Shown here: piece by piece, positions 11,798 to 22,500 of the stretch
How positions within the stretch are numbered: the first letter of the stretch is position 1
Layout: each line of letters opens with the position of its first letter
Assembly: GCF_000005505.3 (NCBI RefSeq)
Contig: NC_016133.3
Span: forward strand, 15,128,001 to 15,192,000
Length of the DNA stretch: 64,000 bases
DNA from: Brachypodium distachyon
Lineage: Eukaryota > Streptophyta > Magnoliopsida > Poales > Poaceae
Direction: 5' to 3'
Program-made: the position numbers and the translations under genes
Notes under the pieces: model-generated
The model's input: only the letters and a program-made list of their open reading frames with translations
Database searches by the model: none
What the model was told of the DNA's origin: nothing

Positions 11798-12050
11798 CTC
11801 GTTTCCATCGGCCACAAACCCTCTGAGGCAATAACACAAACACCTGACGCTCACGACTAGCAACGCAGCCGCGTGCCACGCCGCCGAGTAGGAACCCGAC
11901 CCATTCCCTCGTCGCAGGCGCGCGCGAGCACGAGACGCCGGCGCGGAAAACATGCGGGCCAAATCAGGGGGCGGCGAGCGAGCACCGCATCATCGCCTTC
12001 GCCGCCGGCGAGAGCTAGTAAAAGCAGGGCGAGCGAGGCAGAAAACAAAT
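11798..12050 (-). other. Candidate leader exon (proximal) of the FDM gene
   Basis: GC-rich block ending in a good donor (AACGAG|GTACAC, last exon base 11798). Joined to the acceptor at 11006, its last ATG (11808) reads ATG GAA ACG AGG TCT GCC ATG, in frame with the FDM start. The left limit of the exon is a guess from base composition and the promoter-like sequence at 12069-12106. No transcript evidence. Confidence 0.4.
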
Positions 12051-12068
12051 CAAGTGAAAAACAAATAA

Positions 12069-12106
12069 GGAAGGGCCCTGGGCTGGGCCCGTTTAAAGGC
12101 CCTTCC
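12069..12106. promoter_or_regulatory. GGCCCA-rich inverted repeat, likely FDM core promoter element
   Basis: GGAAGGGCC (12069-12077) is perfectly repeated in inverted form as GGCCCTTCC (12098-12106). Between them lie a further GGGCCC (12085-12090) and a TTTAAA (12092-12097). GGCCCA/TGGGCC are plant site-II-type (TCP) motifs common in housekeeping promoters. The TTTAAA could act as a TATA-like element for the minus-strand leader exon below it. Confidence 0.45.
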
Positions 12107-12501
12107 AGACGCGGCGTCCCCTAGGCTGGGCCAGAACGGATCCCCGGCCCCTCCCTGCTTGTTTCACACAGTAGATCTAGCCCATCCCACCCCAGCCTGT
12201 GAATCCAGCAGCCCATTCATTCATTTGTCAGAGGAGCAATGGATCTTGCGTGCCTAGACGACTCCACACCACACCTCGTAGTACAATACAAGTGTGGAAG
12301 AACATACAACGCATGGGTAGCAAGATAGATGGTGTGAGCGCAGTGGATCAAATCCGATGTACAACTATCAACTACTAGTAGAGATCATACTCCAGTACGG
12401 GTACGCAAAAGAAGAACAGGCGCAAGAAAGGGTCGGAAGTATCGAACAGCGTTAATCGATGCTGAATTGCTGATGCAGTTGGCCCAGAAATATGCACGTA
12501 C

Positions 12502-12641
12502 CTCGGCATCTTGAAAACGCGATCGACGACGAAGACACTCTTCTGGCTAATCAACAGCAGATCGATCTCAACGGATCCGGCGCCGCCGCTCGCAGCACCA
12601 AAACCGGTCCCTTTGTTCGGCAGTTCAATTAGTTGCCACAC
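12502..12641 (-). other. Candidate leader exon (distal) of the FDM gene
   Basis: Flanked by an acceptor (ATCGCAG|GTGTGG, first base 12641) and a strong donor (CCGAG|GTACGTGC, last base 12502). Spliced to 11006, its ATG at 12509 reads ATG CCG AGG TCT GCC ATG GAT, in frame with the FDM ATG, adding five residues. A first exon at about 13285-13203 (donor GGA|GTACGT) would complete this longer transcript. Confidence 0.4.
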
Positions 12642-13202
12642 CTGCGATTAATCAATCAGTCGGTCAGAAGAGGAAGGAGAAGGGGACGATCGATGGGGAG
12701 GTTAGCGAACGCGGAGCGAGAGAAATCTATCCAAGACGAGACGGAAAAGATTATGCACAAATTGGGAAGGAAAAGGGGAAGCAAAAAGGAAATTAAGAAA
12801 GGAAACAAAAAAAAACCTCGGTCGAAATCGCTGGCTGCAAAGATCGATCTAGCTGGGATGAAAAAAAAGACAAGAAAACTGAAACTGAACCGGAGTACTG
12901 GACTCGCTCGCCTCGCGCAGACTCGCTGGATCGTGAGAAGCAAGGCGAGGAGGAGACGGATGGTGAGAAAGACAGAGACTAGAGAGAGAACACTCGCACG
13001 CACGCACGCAAGAACCAGATGAGATCGTTCAGCAAAGGACGAGCAGCCCCTTGGGGTATACAACAAGCTTGAACGAATGTTTTGAATCCAAAAACCCCAA
13101 ACAAAAAAAACCACGAGAACTGAAGAAGAAGAAGATCCAACGAAGGATTAAACCACCAAGGAATTAAACCAAGAAGCGAGGGATTAGCGAACCCGTACGT
13201 AC

Positions 13203-13320
13203 TCCTCCTCCCGCTTGCCTTGTTCCGGAGACGGAATGGGAAGAACAAGAACAAGGAGAGAAGAAGAAAACCCTCTTCTGCCTGGCTGCGGAGAAGAGTT
13301 TCCTCTTATAGGCAAAAGGA
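13203..13320 (-). promoter_or_regulatory. Candidate distal promoter: TATA box and first untranslated exon
   Basis: TATAAGAG on the minus strand at 13320-13313, followed about 30 bp later by CT-rich leader-like sequence, then a donor GGA|GTACGT at 13203. This could start the long FDM leader through 12641-12502. It could also belong to a separate non-coding transcript. Frames crossing 12650-13640 do not resemble any protein. Confidence 0.35.
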
Positions 13321-13734
13321 GGCACGGGCTTCAGCGCAGCGCAGGCTCGGCAAAACACAAACACAAACCCCCCCATGTGCGGCGCGTTCCCTCGGCTCCT
13401 CCGCGCGCGATCCGACCGTCCGTCTGCGCGATATCGCACGGCTGACGTGCAGAGGCCAGGGCGGTTGTCCTCCTGGGTGAGCGGGTGGTGGGCCAGCACC
13501 CGGTCCAGTGGGAATTTGGCAGCTGGCACTGGCACTGGCAGGGAGGCTCGGCCAGGGATTTTGGCTGTTTCTGTGATTCTGTCACGGCGACCAAGGAAAA
13601 AGACCAGCCGCACAACACACAAAGGCCGCCGCCGCCTCATCCTCTTCTTCTGCTGCTGCTGCTTCTTCCTTGCCGGAGAGGAGAGTAGAGGCGGCAGGCC
13701 GGAGTATGTTTTTTTGGGAGAAAAACAAATGGCA

Positions 13735-13925
13735 TCACGTGGTTATTCTAATTCAAACTTGGAGCTTGCCGCGCTTTTGCTACGTACTTGCGGCCGAGGG
13801 CCACGTGGTTATTTAGTTTTGGACACGAAGTTTGCCGCGCTTTGCTAATTGTGACGGGGTGCCACGTGGTTATTTTACTTTGAACCTGGAGTTTGCCGCG
13901 CTTTGCTAATTGTGGCAGGATCTGG
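13735..13925. repeat. Three imperfect tandem units, each starting with a G-box
   Basis: CACGTGGTTATT occurs at 13736, 13802 and 13863, each followed at a similar distance by GAGCTTGCCGCGCTTT- or AGTTTGCCGCGCTTT-type sequence. Unit spacing is 66 and 61 bp. CACGTG is the G-box recognised by bZIP and bHLH factors, and ACGTGG is the ABRE core. The array sits about 420-550 bp upstream of the putative TATA box at 13313-13320 (minus strand), so it could be an enhancer of that promoter. Confidence 0.75.
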
Positions 13926-14568
13926 GGGGTGAGCTGATAGGTTAGCTGTTTGTTAGTCACAATTTACAAAAATGTTGGGTGTTAATTTCCTCCAGGCTTG
14001 ACCGGCTCCAAGATTTTAATTAAGTATAGCTGGTTATATCGGTGCTACAACTGTTATCGAACAATGTCCAGCTATTCATCTCCCTTCATAATCATAATCA
14101 CAAGTGTTTCTTTTTAAAAAAAAGTGAACGATGTGCTTAGGTACGAGAACTCAACATAAACAAGAACGTCCACCCCCAGTTCACCACACAATACAATGGT
14201 TCACCGGCGGAGCTTAGTGTGTAGTGAAGCATCTTCAAAATCCACTACTCAATGTCCTACCTCTTGTGAACGAGTCAGAAGTACCATCCGTCAAAACCAC
14301 TTTGGAGACTTAGACCTTTGAAAGTTTGGTATGTGCATGGTTTTGCGCTGATTTCTTTCCCGAGCAAGCGGTGGACTAGGCCGAAGTCTTCAGCAACTCT
14401 TAGCTGTAGTCTTAGCTAGCTTCATGTTTGTATCGGTGTATGCTTCTGCATGTGGCTCCAATTTTAGCTGGAGCTTTGTAATTTTCTTTTTCTTCGTAGT
14501 AATATATTCATCCCCTTGCACAAAATAAAAATATGCAGGGCAAAGTGGGACACCCTAGGATAGGAAGA
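13926..14568. other. Intergenic, possible retroposon remnant
   Basis: No gene. The stretch 14110-14530 has a weakly coding-like left part, a TA-rich tail and AATAAA-type sequences near 14525, which loosely resembles the 3' end of a non-LTR retroelement. No target duplication was found, so this is only a possibility. Confidence 0.2.
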
Positions 14569-15243
14569 TAAGAGCAAGCGCAACGTTGGTCAAAACCCGG
14601 TGCTTCATCAGTGCTAGAAGAAGTTAGAACCGGGTCTAGCCCTTGCAGCACCACGGTGCTAAGAAAAAATTCTTAGACTCGGATCAAGTACTTGCCATCG
14701 GTTCTAGCAAATGCGTTGACAATTGGTGGACCCCAGACATCATCGTTCGACTGCCGTGCACCCCACCGTCGAGCGTCCGGCCGCCACAAGAGCCGTCTAC
14801 CGACTGCCGTGCGCCCCACCGTCAAGCGTCCGGCCGCCACGAGAGCCATCGGGAGTAGACGCCGCCGCCTAGCCACCGTGAGCCCGACCGCCCGTGCCCA
14901 GCCGCCCTCGAGTGGGAATTTGGGGATCAAGTGGAGAAGGCGACAGCAGATTGGACGAGGCGCTGGGAATTTGAGGAAGAAGAGAGCGGATCGAATTTGG
15001 ATTTGGAGGAGCTAGCTTGTTCGTTGGGGATCTGGGGGAGGATGAAGAGGAAGAGGGATGGTTCACTGTGGTTGGAGATTGGGGAGAAGACAGGGACGCT
15101 GAGATATTTTGGCCTGAGCTGTGACTAGTGGGTCCCATGAGTTGAGACTTGTCTAAGAGAAACGTACGTTGCAGCAGTTTTTGTTTTTCTAGAACCGATT
15201 CTAAGTTTTTGTTAGACTCTCCTCACATTGGCCTTGCTCTAAG
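14569..15243. mobile_element. TIR element with AGAGCAAG termini and GC-rich interior
   Basis: Left end TAAGAGCAAGCGCAACGTTGG and right end (reverse complement) TTAGAGCAAGGCCAATGTGAG form an imperfect ~20-bp inverted repeat. Subterminal blocks related to CTTAGAMTCGGWTC also recur in inverse orientation near both ends. The interior is GC-rich, carries a 53-bp tandem duplication, and has no transposase. AGAGCAAG/AGAGCAT ends are frequent in grass Mutator-like MITEs. The target duplication is not clear, so the superfamily is tentative. Confidence 0.5.
14749..14854. repeat. 53-bp tandem duplication inside the TIR element
   Basis: Units 14749-14801 and 14802-14854 both start GACTGCCGTGC and contain GCGTCCGGCCGCCAC. 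They differ at about seven positions. Confidence 0.85.
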
Positions 15244-15541
15244 AGCCAGGTAATTCGTTGCCTATGTCCTCTCCTTCCGTGCTTCAAAATCCTCTTAAGA
15301 CCTACCCACTGCAAAAAAATACTAGTTAGATCGTCATGTATGCTCATTGATGACATGGAGGCGATTGGGACGAGACGAGGAGGAGGAGAAAAAAAAAAAC
15401 ACGATTGGACGGGGCGAAGGTGGGGGACGCATCAGGCATGCCCGACCAGATAGCACATGATTAGGAAGCACACACGATGGGACAGGCCTTCAAACAATAA
15501 TCATCCAATAGTTGCTTTATCTTTGAAATTTTGAGCCGGTA

Positions 15542-15614
15542 GCGCCCATGGCCTAATGGATAAGGCGTCTGACTTCTAATCAGGCGATTGTGGGTTCGAG
15601 TCCCACTGGGCGTG
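15542..15614 (+). tRNA. tRNA-Arg (anticodon UCU)
   Basis: A complete 73-nt cloverleaf. The acceptor stem is GCGCCCA/TGGGCGT (first pair G-U), with a D arm around GCCTAATGGATAAGGC. The anticodon stem is TCTGA/TCAGG with loop CTTCTAA, giving anticodon TCT, which reads AGA. The T arm is GTGGG-TTCGAGT-CCCAC and the discriminator base is G. The B box GGTTCGAGTCC is at 15593-15603. No intron. CCA is not encoded, as expected in eukaryotes. Confidence 0.97.
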
Positions 15615-15628
15615 CTTATTCCGGATTG

Positions 15629-15633
15629 TTTTT
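15629..15633 (+). terminator. RNA polymerase III terminator of tRNA-Arg
   Basis: A run of five T residues 15 nt after the end of the tRNA, as expected for Pol III termination. From here to 16584 no other gene is seen; the right part is probably the 3' UTR of TFB1. Confidence 0.7.
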
Positions 15634-16584
15634 ATCTGGCAGTTTGTTCGTCCTGAATATTTTCAGTCTCCATTTCCGTCCTCCTCCTTCCCTCCCAGTA
15701 TACCTTTTCCCTGGCTCTTGTATTTTTCTCAAGCCCATTTCCCTTTCCATGCTCCACTCTCTCCATTCAAACGAGCTAGCCCCACCACCACCAGTACACT
15801 ACCAGTCATCTTTGCGAAAAGCTGGCCCCGCTGCCAAACGCTGGGGGTGCCAGTTTGCGAATTCCGTGCATCGGCAAGGACGGCCTAGCCCAGCTTCCAT
15901 ATTCGTGTCTGTCCCACGCAGAAATGGCAACCACGCTTTACTTTCCCCAGCTTCATCCATCGGTGTCAGCGCCGGTGTTTAGCTAGCAGCAACAACGTGT
16001 CGAGACCTCGAAGCAGCAGCAAAACTTCTCTGACTCTGACTATTCTCCTTGTACAGGAAGATCATATTAACTCAGATGAAAAATAACATTCCATCGTGAA
16101 ACAAAAAGTTTGTGCTTTTGTTGGTTATAAAATTTTGCACCAACAAACTCACATGTTGGAGAACTATGTCCAAAGCCTATGAGGTTCCAGAAACGATGAA
16201 ATATTTCACAAGAGTGAACGGTGGATATGTAGCCAATTTTTTCCACAGGGATCTCTTTATAACCATTTGCAAATTGCAAGGCAGGAGTATTGGTTTTTTT
16301 TAGACAGCACCGCAAGGGTAGAATGTAACGGACCGGTAACGCTTGAAGCACAAAACAACGCCGGAGGAGTAACAACTGTCCTCCAAAACATGCCTCATAT
16401 GAACAGAAGAATTGCAAAATTGGCATGTAATACATCATGCTATTCGCTAGCAGCAATAAAGCTCACATGCAATGCATAGCAAAATTAAGCCTCCGAGAGC
16501 GCCTCCTAAAAATGGGACAGCAAGGCCAGATATATAGCCCACGGGCGAACCTCGCTCAAAACCATTATAACTGACGATCCCTGC

Positions 16585-19500
16585 TCAAAACCCGTTAGGC
16601 TTGTTACCAGTCTTCGAAGATTTCTGCTGCTGCTCCAGGTCATGGTTGAAGGCAGCATCAAGTGCCTGGAAATTATGTATCATTAGCTTTCTTAAATTTA
16701 TGGGAGAAAACATGTATAGATTTTGAACCCTGAAAAAGATCATGGTTATTTGTGCATTTTAGCAGGTGGCTGCCATAGTTGGTTCAGCAGCAGTGAAATA
16801 AACATGAATGGTGAATAAAATAAAACAAAATAAAGGGACGCAAAAGAAGTGTGATGCACATACAGTAAAATTCGAAGGACATGGTTTGTGCTGTGCCATC
16901 TAAATATGTCCAAACTAAGCTCTTTAGCAAATACTACCTCTGATCCTAAATTCTTGACTCAAATTTGCCTAAATATGGATGTATCTATTCTTAAAATGCA
17001 TCTAGATACATGTAATATTTCGACAACAATTTAGGATTGGAGGGAGTAGTAATGAAAAGATAGCAAGGAACGGTAGGAACCTGTGTCATAGGCTTTACTA
17101 GCTGAGATATTTCATGCCTTACATCAGGTTGTGCTGATTCCTTTATATCCTGCAGATACAAAGTTGCACACATGATGCCTCATTTCCAATCAAGCAATCA
17201 ACATTCTTCTTTTCGCAAAAACAAGGGAAGCACTTCCATAAGTGTGTACAGAAAAAATAAATGAAAAGGAGATTTCAGTAAACTCAATTCAATTGGATTT
17301 TTAGGAGCATTAAGAATTAAGGGAAAATAAAATTCCAGGTATCAACTGTGTTGAGGAAGATCTACCTGCAACTTCTGATATATCTGTGTCATTGCATCCT
17401 TAACCCTTTGAATCTGCGGAACAAGCAGTTGACATTAGAGAGAAATGGTCTGGATTTTATGATTGTCTAAGATGATTTACCATATACAGCAGTCCTAACT
17501 GGTAGATAGGCTACCTAAAACTAGTGAGGAAGAATATGGGTATCTCGACTTACAGTGATGCTGTATATATGGGTTTTTGATTCTGTAACAGATATTAATG
17601 ACCAACATTTTTTAATAAAGGGTTTTCTTACCAGACTCAATGCAGGCATGCAGCATGTGAAAAACTAAAAAACAAACTGGGTTGTTGATGACAACGTTTG
17701 ATAACAAATTATAGTACGAGTAATAATAACCTGGTAATGGTCAAATTTTTATCATGGTTCATGGCACTACATTTAATTCCATAAATAAGAAAGTGAGAAA
17801 ACAGGTAGCCATGTTGGCAACATATCAAACTCTATAATTAAAAGTACTCGTCTCTACTTGCACTTATATTGGAATATAAATGGCTTATAATGTACAATGA
17901 TAAGTTTCTCATTCTTGAAGCGGAAAACCACATTTCCAGAACCGTTTTTAGGAATTAAATTAGCCAGCCACTAAGCTACTTTTACTAACTTCCACCAAAA
18001 AAATAGCTAGCCACTAAACTACATTTCTGGAGCCGTTTTACTTAAAGTTCCACCACTTATGGGTTAAAAAATAGTGCATATAAAGATAGTAGTGAACTCG
18101 TGATATTGCACCTTATTATAAAGGACTGTGGTTGTTATAGGATACGATGACCAAAAATGGCGCAGTAACTCCTGGATAGCCGTCCAATGCTATAAAAATA
18201 GACATCCACAAGAAACCCCATCAATACAAGAGCTCAACATACAAACAAAAAGCTTTCTGGTATAATCGTAGAAGATTTTAGATTGGTCCAACAAAATATA
18301 CACAAGTAAACAAAAAAGCTACATTCAGATCAAATCTAAAAAACAAATATCCTATAACTAACTGAAAGTTTAGTCTGCATAAAAGGTAAACAGGAGCAGC
18401 CTCTCACATCCATAAGTTCATCTCGTGTGCGGTGAGGAAGACGACCAAGGAGACTGTCTTGGGGATTCTTAAGGTTAAGCCTTCTTGAACGTGAAATTCC
18501 TTCGTTCAATTCATTAAGAACCTAGGCCCATACCATGTAGGTAGTTAGGATTTCCTGCTCATGCAATTTAATAGCTTAAGAATAGAGAAGCCACAGCAGC
18601 AGCAATTTAGCAACATGCGTTTGTATGGGAAAAAGTACTGGAACGTTGATGAAGTGATTACTCCAATATTATTGTAAACAGCAGGATGAATGGATCGTAC
18701 ACGTTAATTGGAAAGAAACAATTGAAGATAAAACTAGTTCACCTTGCAAAGTAAATGCAGTTTTTTGGGGGGCGATGCAGAATTGTATCCCAGATAAAGT
18801 GCAGGTAATATATAAAATATTTACACAAACAGTCCATACAAGTTTTCTCATGCTCATACCTAATAACGCAACCCTTAGTATAAGTGTTTGTAGAATGTTG
18901 GGCTTATCATTGTGCTCATTGAAACGATTATAAACTCATTGGTTGTTTCTATGCAATTATTATTCAATATGTTTTGAAAGAGCAAATTCTTTTCGGCAAA
19001 AGGTCGAGACCCTTAAGGACTAGCTCTTGTTTTATCAGTTGAACACCAAATATAACCTGTCACATGACCAAATGTAACACTTAGAACTGACCTGGAACTG
19101 ATATATGATGTTGTGGTATCTGAACTAGTACCAGTTTTCTAAACCAATTTTCTACACCCCCCTTGGTTTGATCCCTATGCCAACAATTTTGTTTAGAATA
19201 AAGTACTAATCAGCTTTATTTACAAAGCTGGATCCTTCAGGGAGACAGGGCGTAATCACCACTAGTTGATTATAGAAGACTGGATCAGGTCTAAGTAATA
19301 CTGTTTACCTTAAGGGCCACATTTGACTGAACAACCGGACAGCTCAATTTATTAACTTTGACCGAAGATATTTGATCCATCAAATGGCGGAATGCGTCAT
19401 CTGTGCTCAGGCTGCAGCTGCGGGCCTTTCTTCCATCACCACCTAATGGTCTCAGAGGATTTGCTTGCTGCGAATCAAAATACTCTCGAGGATCCTATTA

Positions 19501-22500
19501 TGACAAGAATAACTGCATAAAAATCCTTAACTTTGCAATATATTATGGTTGATATATTCATTATTTAGCCATACCAAAGAACCTAACCTTGATACAAAGT
19601 GGTGCATATGGGAGACTTCGTGGAGCTTGCAGATCCTCTATCTCAGTCATGCGGGCCACCTTTAACAATCTCTCATGACTAGCATCATCAGCAATTGAAC
19701 TACAAGGTGTTTCTGCAGTTCACAACTCATCAGCATAAAAAAAACTACTTCAGTTGAGAAAAGACACAAGCTGCGATATGATTCCTAACCCGTCTTGGAC
19801 CTTGCAAGTGCTTCAGCCACTGTCTTTGCATCAGCTATTTCGACATCTGCAAAAGCACACATAGTAGAATAAAAGAACCTTAAGGACTGAAACATACAAT
19901 GCATTTAACAAAGCCAATATGCGTGCAAAGCTAGAAAATGCAACCTGAAGTTGGAATTGCCCTGATGTGAAGGGAAAGTACACCAACACAACACAATTAG
20001 TACAGCGTTATAGTTTGCACTTGGCAACCAACTAGTAGTTTAGGATTGTCAATTTGTTCGGTGCATTGTTTTCTTCAGGATTAATGAAGAATTAGGGCCA
20101 AAATACATCATCTCATATAGCTTGCTTGACAAGTCAACTTAAGTATCAAATCAAAGAATTTAAAGGAGACAGCATGAAAACGTTCGAGATTCGAAAACTC
20201 TACCTGTTTTTCTCCCTTCAAGAACAACAGCAGCATGCCGATTCAGGTCCTGAGAAAGCGTTCTCCTAGCCAATTCACTATCAGTATCAGTTGTCTCTCT
20301 GCTGCCATCACGGAGAATCCCATGATCCTACATGCCCAAAATAATAATGATATGGACCCTTTCAAGACAGGATAAGCACTTCATGTGATTATGATAAAAT
20401 ATACTCCCTCCGTTCCATAATTCTTGTCTCAAATTTGCCCAAAATTGGATGTATCTATTCCTAAAAAGCGTCTAGATACATGTAATATTTCGACAAGAAT
20501 TATGGAACAGAGGTAGTAGTAGACACAAACTTGCTCATTATGAGAAAAGGAAGAAACTTGTCTTTTTGAAGTTGTAGATATAGCAAAACAGGAGCAAGGA
20601 CACAAACACACCGGAAGATGGATGTAGTCATCTCCAGCATCTGCCTCCATATCTAATGTTGGATCAACTCGTTTTATCTGTCAACAAGAATTTAAATCAT
20701 TAAAAACAAAAGTAGAATCTCAAACCAACAGCACAAGGCATTGTAAAATACGCAGGGACACATGGATTACAACAATAGAGAGCTAGATTTATACCTTGAG
20801 CTTTGCCTCCTTGGCAACTATATCATCATTTCTCAAGAAGATTGCTAATTCCTCATCATCAGCAGCCTCAGCTTTTGCCGCTAAAGTATTTTTTGTCCTA
20901 AGTAGATACTCAGCTCTACAGTATTTTGTCCAAAAATCTTTTTCTGACAACTTTATATACATGAGAAGACAAAGGAAAAAAAGAAAACAAAATTAGACTC
21001 CAAATCCACTTTATACTGATACAGATAGCCCAAACATCCTAAAGGATATGGTAAGGCACAGGATAATAGTATAATACAAATATGAAATATGCACAATGTT
21101 ACCTTCTTTGGAACATAATCTAAAAATGCCCGATGGACAGCTGGCTTTTCTGCAAAGATCTGCAAATGATCAAAGAATATATAAAGTTCATAGTAACTGA
21201 CTTGTTCAAGACCTCTGAGAATCTTGCAGTTTAGCATTTACATGGTTAAAAATATATGCCAGGTACACTAGTATTATTGAGCAGATGCACAGCCCAGCCC
21301 AGCCCAAGGACCAGAATTAGCTCGGCTTAGGGCCAGGAACATGATTATCAAGAATCCTGTTCGTTCAGAAACACGGTAAAAGCAGGGTGACTTTAGGGGT
21401 GGCTAAACATGTGGGTCAAAAGGGGTGATGTTCTTCAGGGCACTAAATAGGATCGTGGACTGTTGCTTCAGTGAGTCCAGGTCGATGACTCAAAAAGTCT
21501 CAAAAACTGGGGTAAGCTATTTTACATGCCAGGTACTAAAAAGGAAAAGAAAATTAGCTCAGTACCATTATGAGATGTATAAATTGGAAAATGCCACCCA
21601 GTGCAAGGATGACATGAGGTGTCAAGAGCTGTGTGTCAGTATATTACCCTAAGATAACAGGTGATGCGATAGGTATTAACTACTTGGCTGGTTGAGTGGA
21701 ACCCATTAAACAACCCAAAGGACTGTTTAGAAATTTCATCTCAAGCGAAGTAGTATAGGTTTTTCCTTAAAGCATAACATACATTTCAGTCAAGAGATAG
21801 CAAAATGATGCTAGCAGACAGGCCTGCATTTAAGTGGCAATTCATGACCAAAGTAGAAAGAATGTACCTGATGGATAATCTCATTAGTGAGACTGAAAGT
21901 AACCTTGTTTGTCTGTGGAACAAACAGAAAGTAGAAATTAGTAAATTAACATCACAACAATCTCGAAAGTAATACTTGACAGCATACAATCATACAGCAT
22001 AACAGAAGCCATCATAATATACCATATATCGGTAACTATGGACCCACAGCAATAAAAGATCCATAACTTACCTGTCCATCAGCTGACGGTCTAACATCAG
22101 CTAGCATGACACTTCTGAAACCTGGCTTTTGTTTTGATGCTGTGTTTGCTTCATCGTCAAGCAAATTCTGCAAAAGGCCTCATGTAAGCACTGGTTTGAA
22201 CTGAATAAATAGAACATGGACATACCACAAAACAAACAGAAATTATATCTGTGTACAGTGGTCGGTGGGTTTTACCTTTCTTGTTGCCCAAAATTCAGAC
22301 TCTTGCAGAATATTGCCAAGAACAAACTTCTTATGCAACTTCTGCAATTCACTGCAAATACAAAAGGAATGAACAAGTCAATAATACAGCATAAACATGT
22401 TTTGCTCCTGTTGCCTATGATAATTGCAAATCTATGTTTAGCATTCTCTCCTACAACAACATATAAACGCTAAATGCGCCTCATTAACCTAGCAGCATGA

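Noticed and set aside
12633..13640. Several 100-160 aa frames on both strands
   Set aside because: Arg/Lys- or Phe/Leu-rich translations of purine/pyrimidine tracts, with no domain; better explained as leader and promoter sequence.
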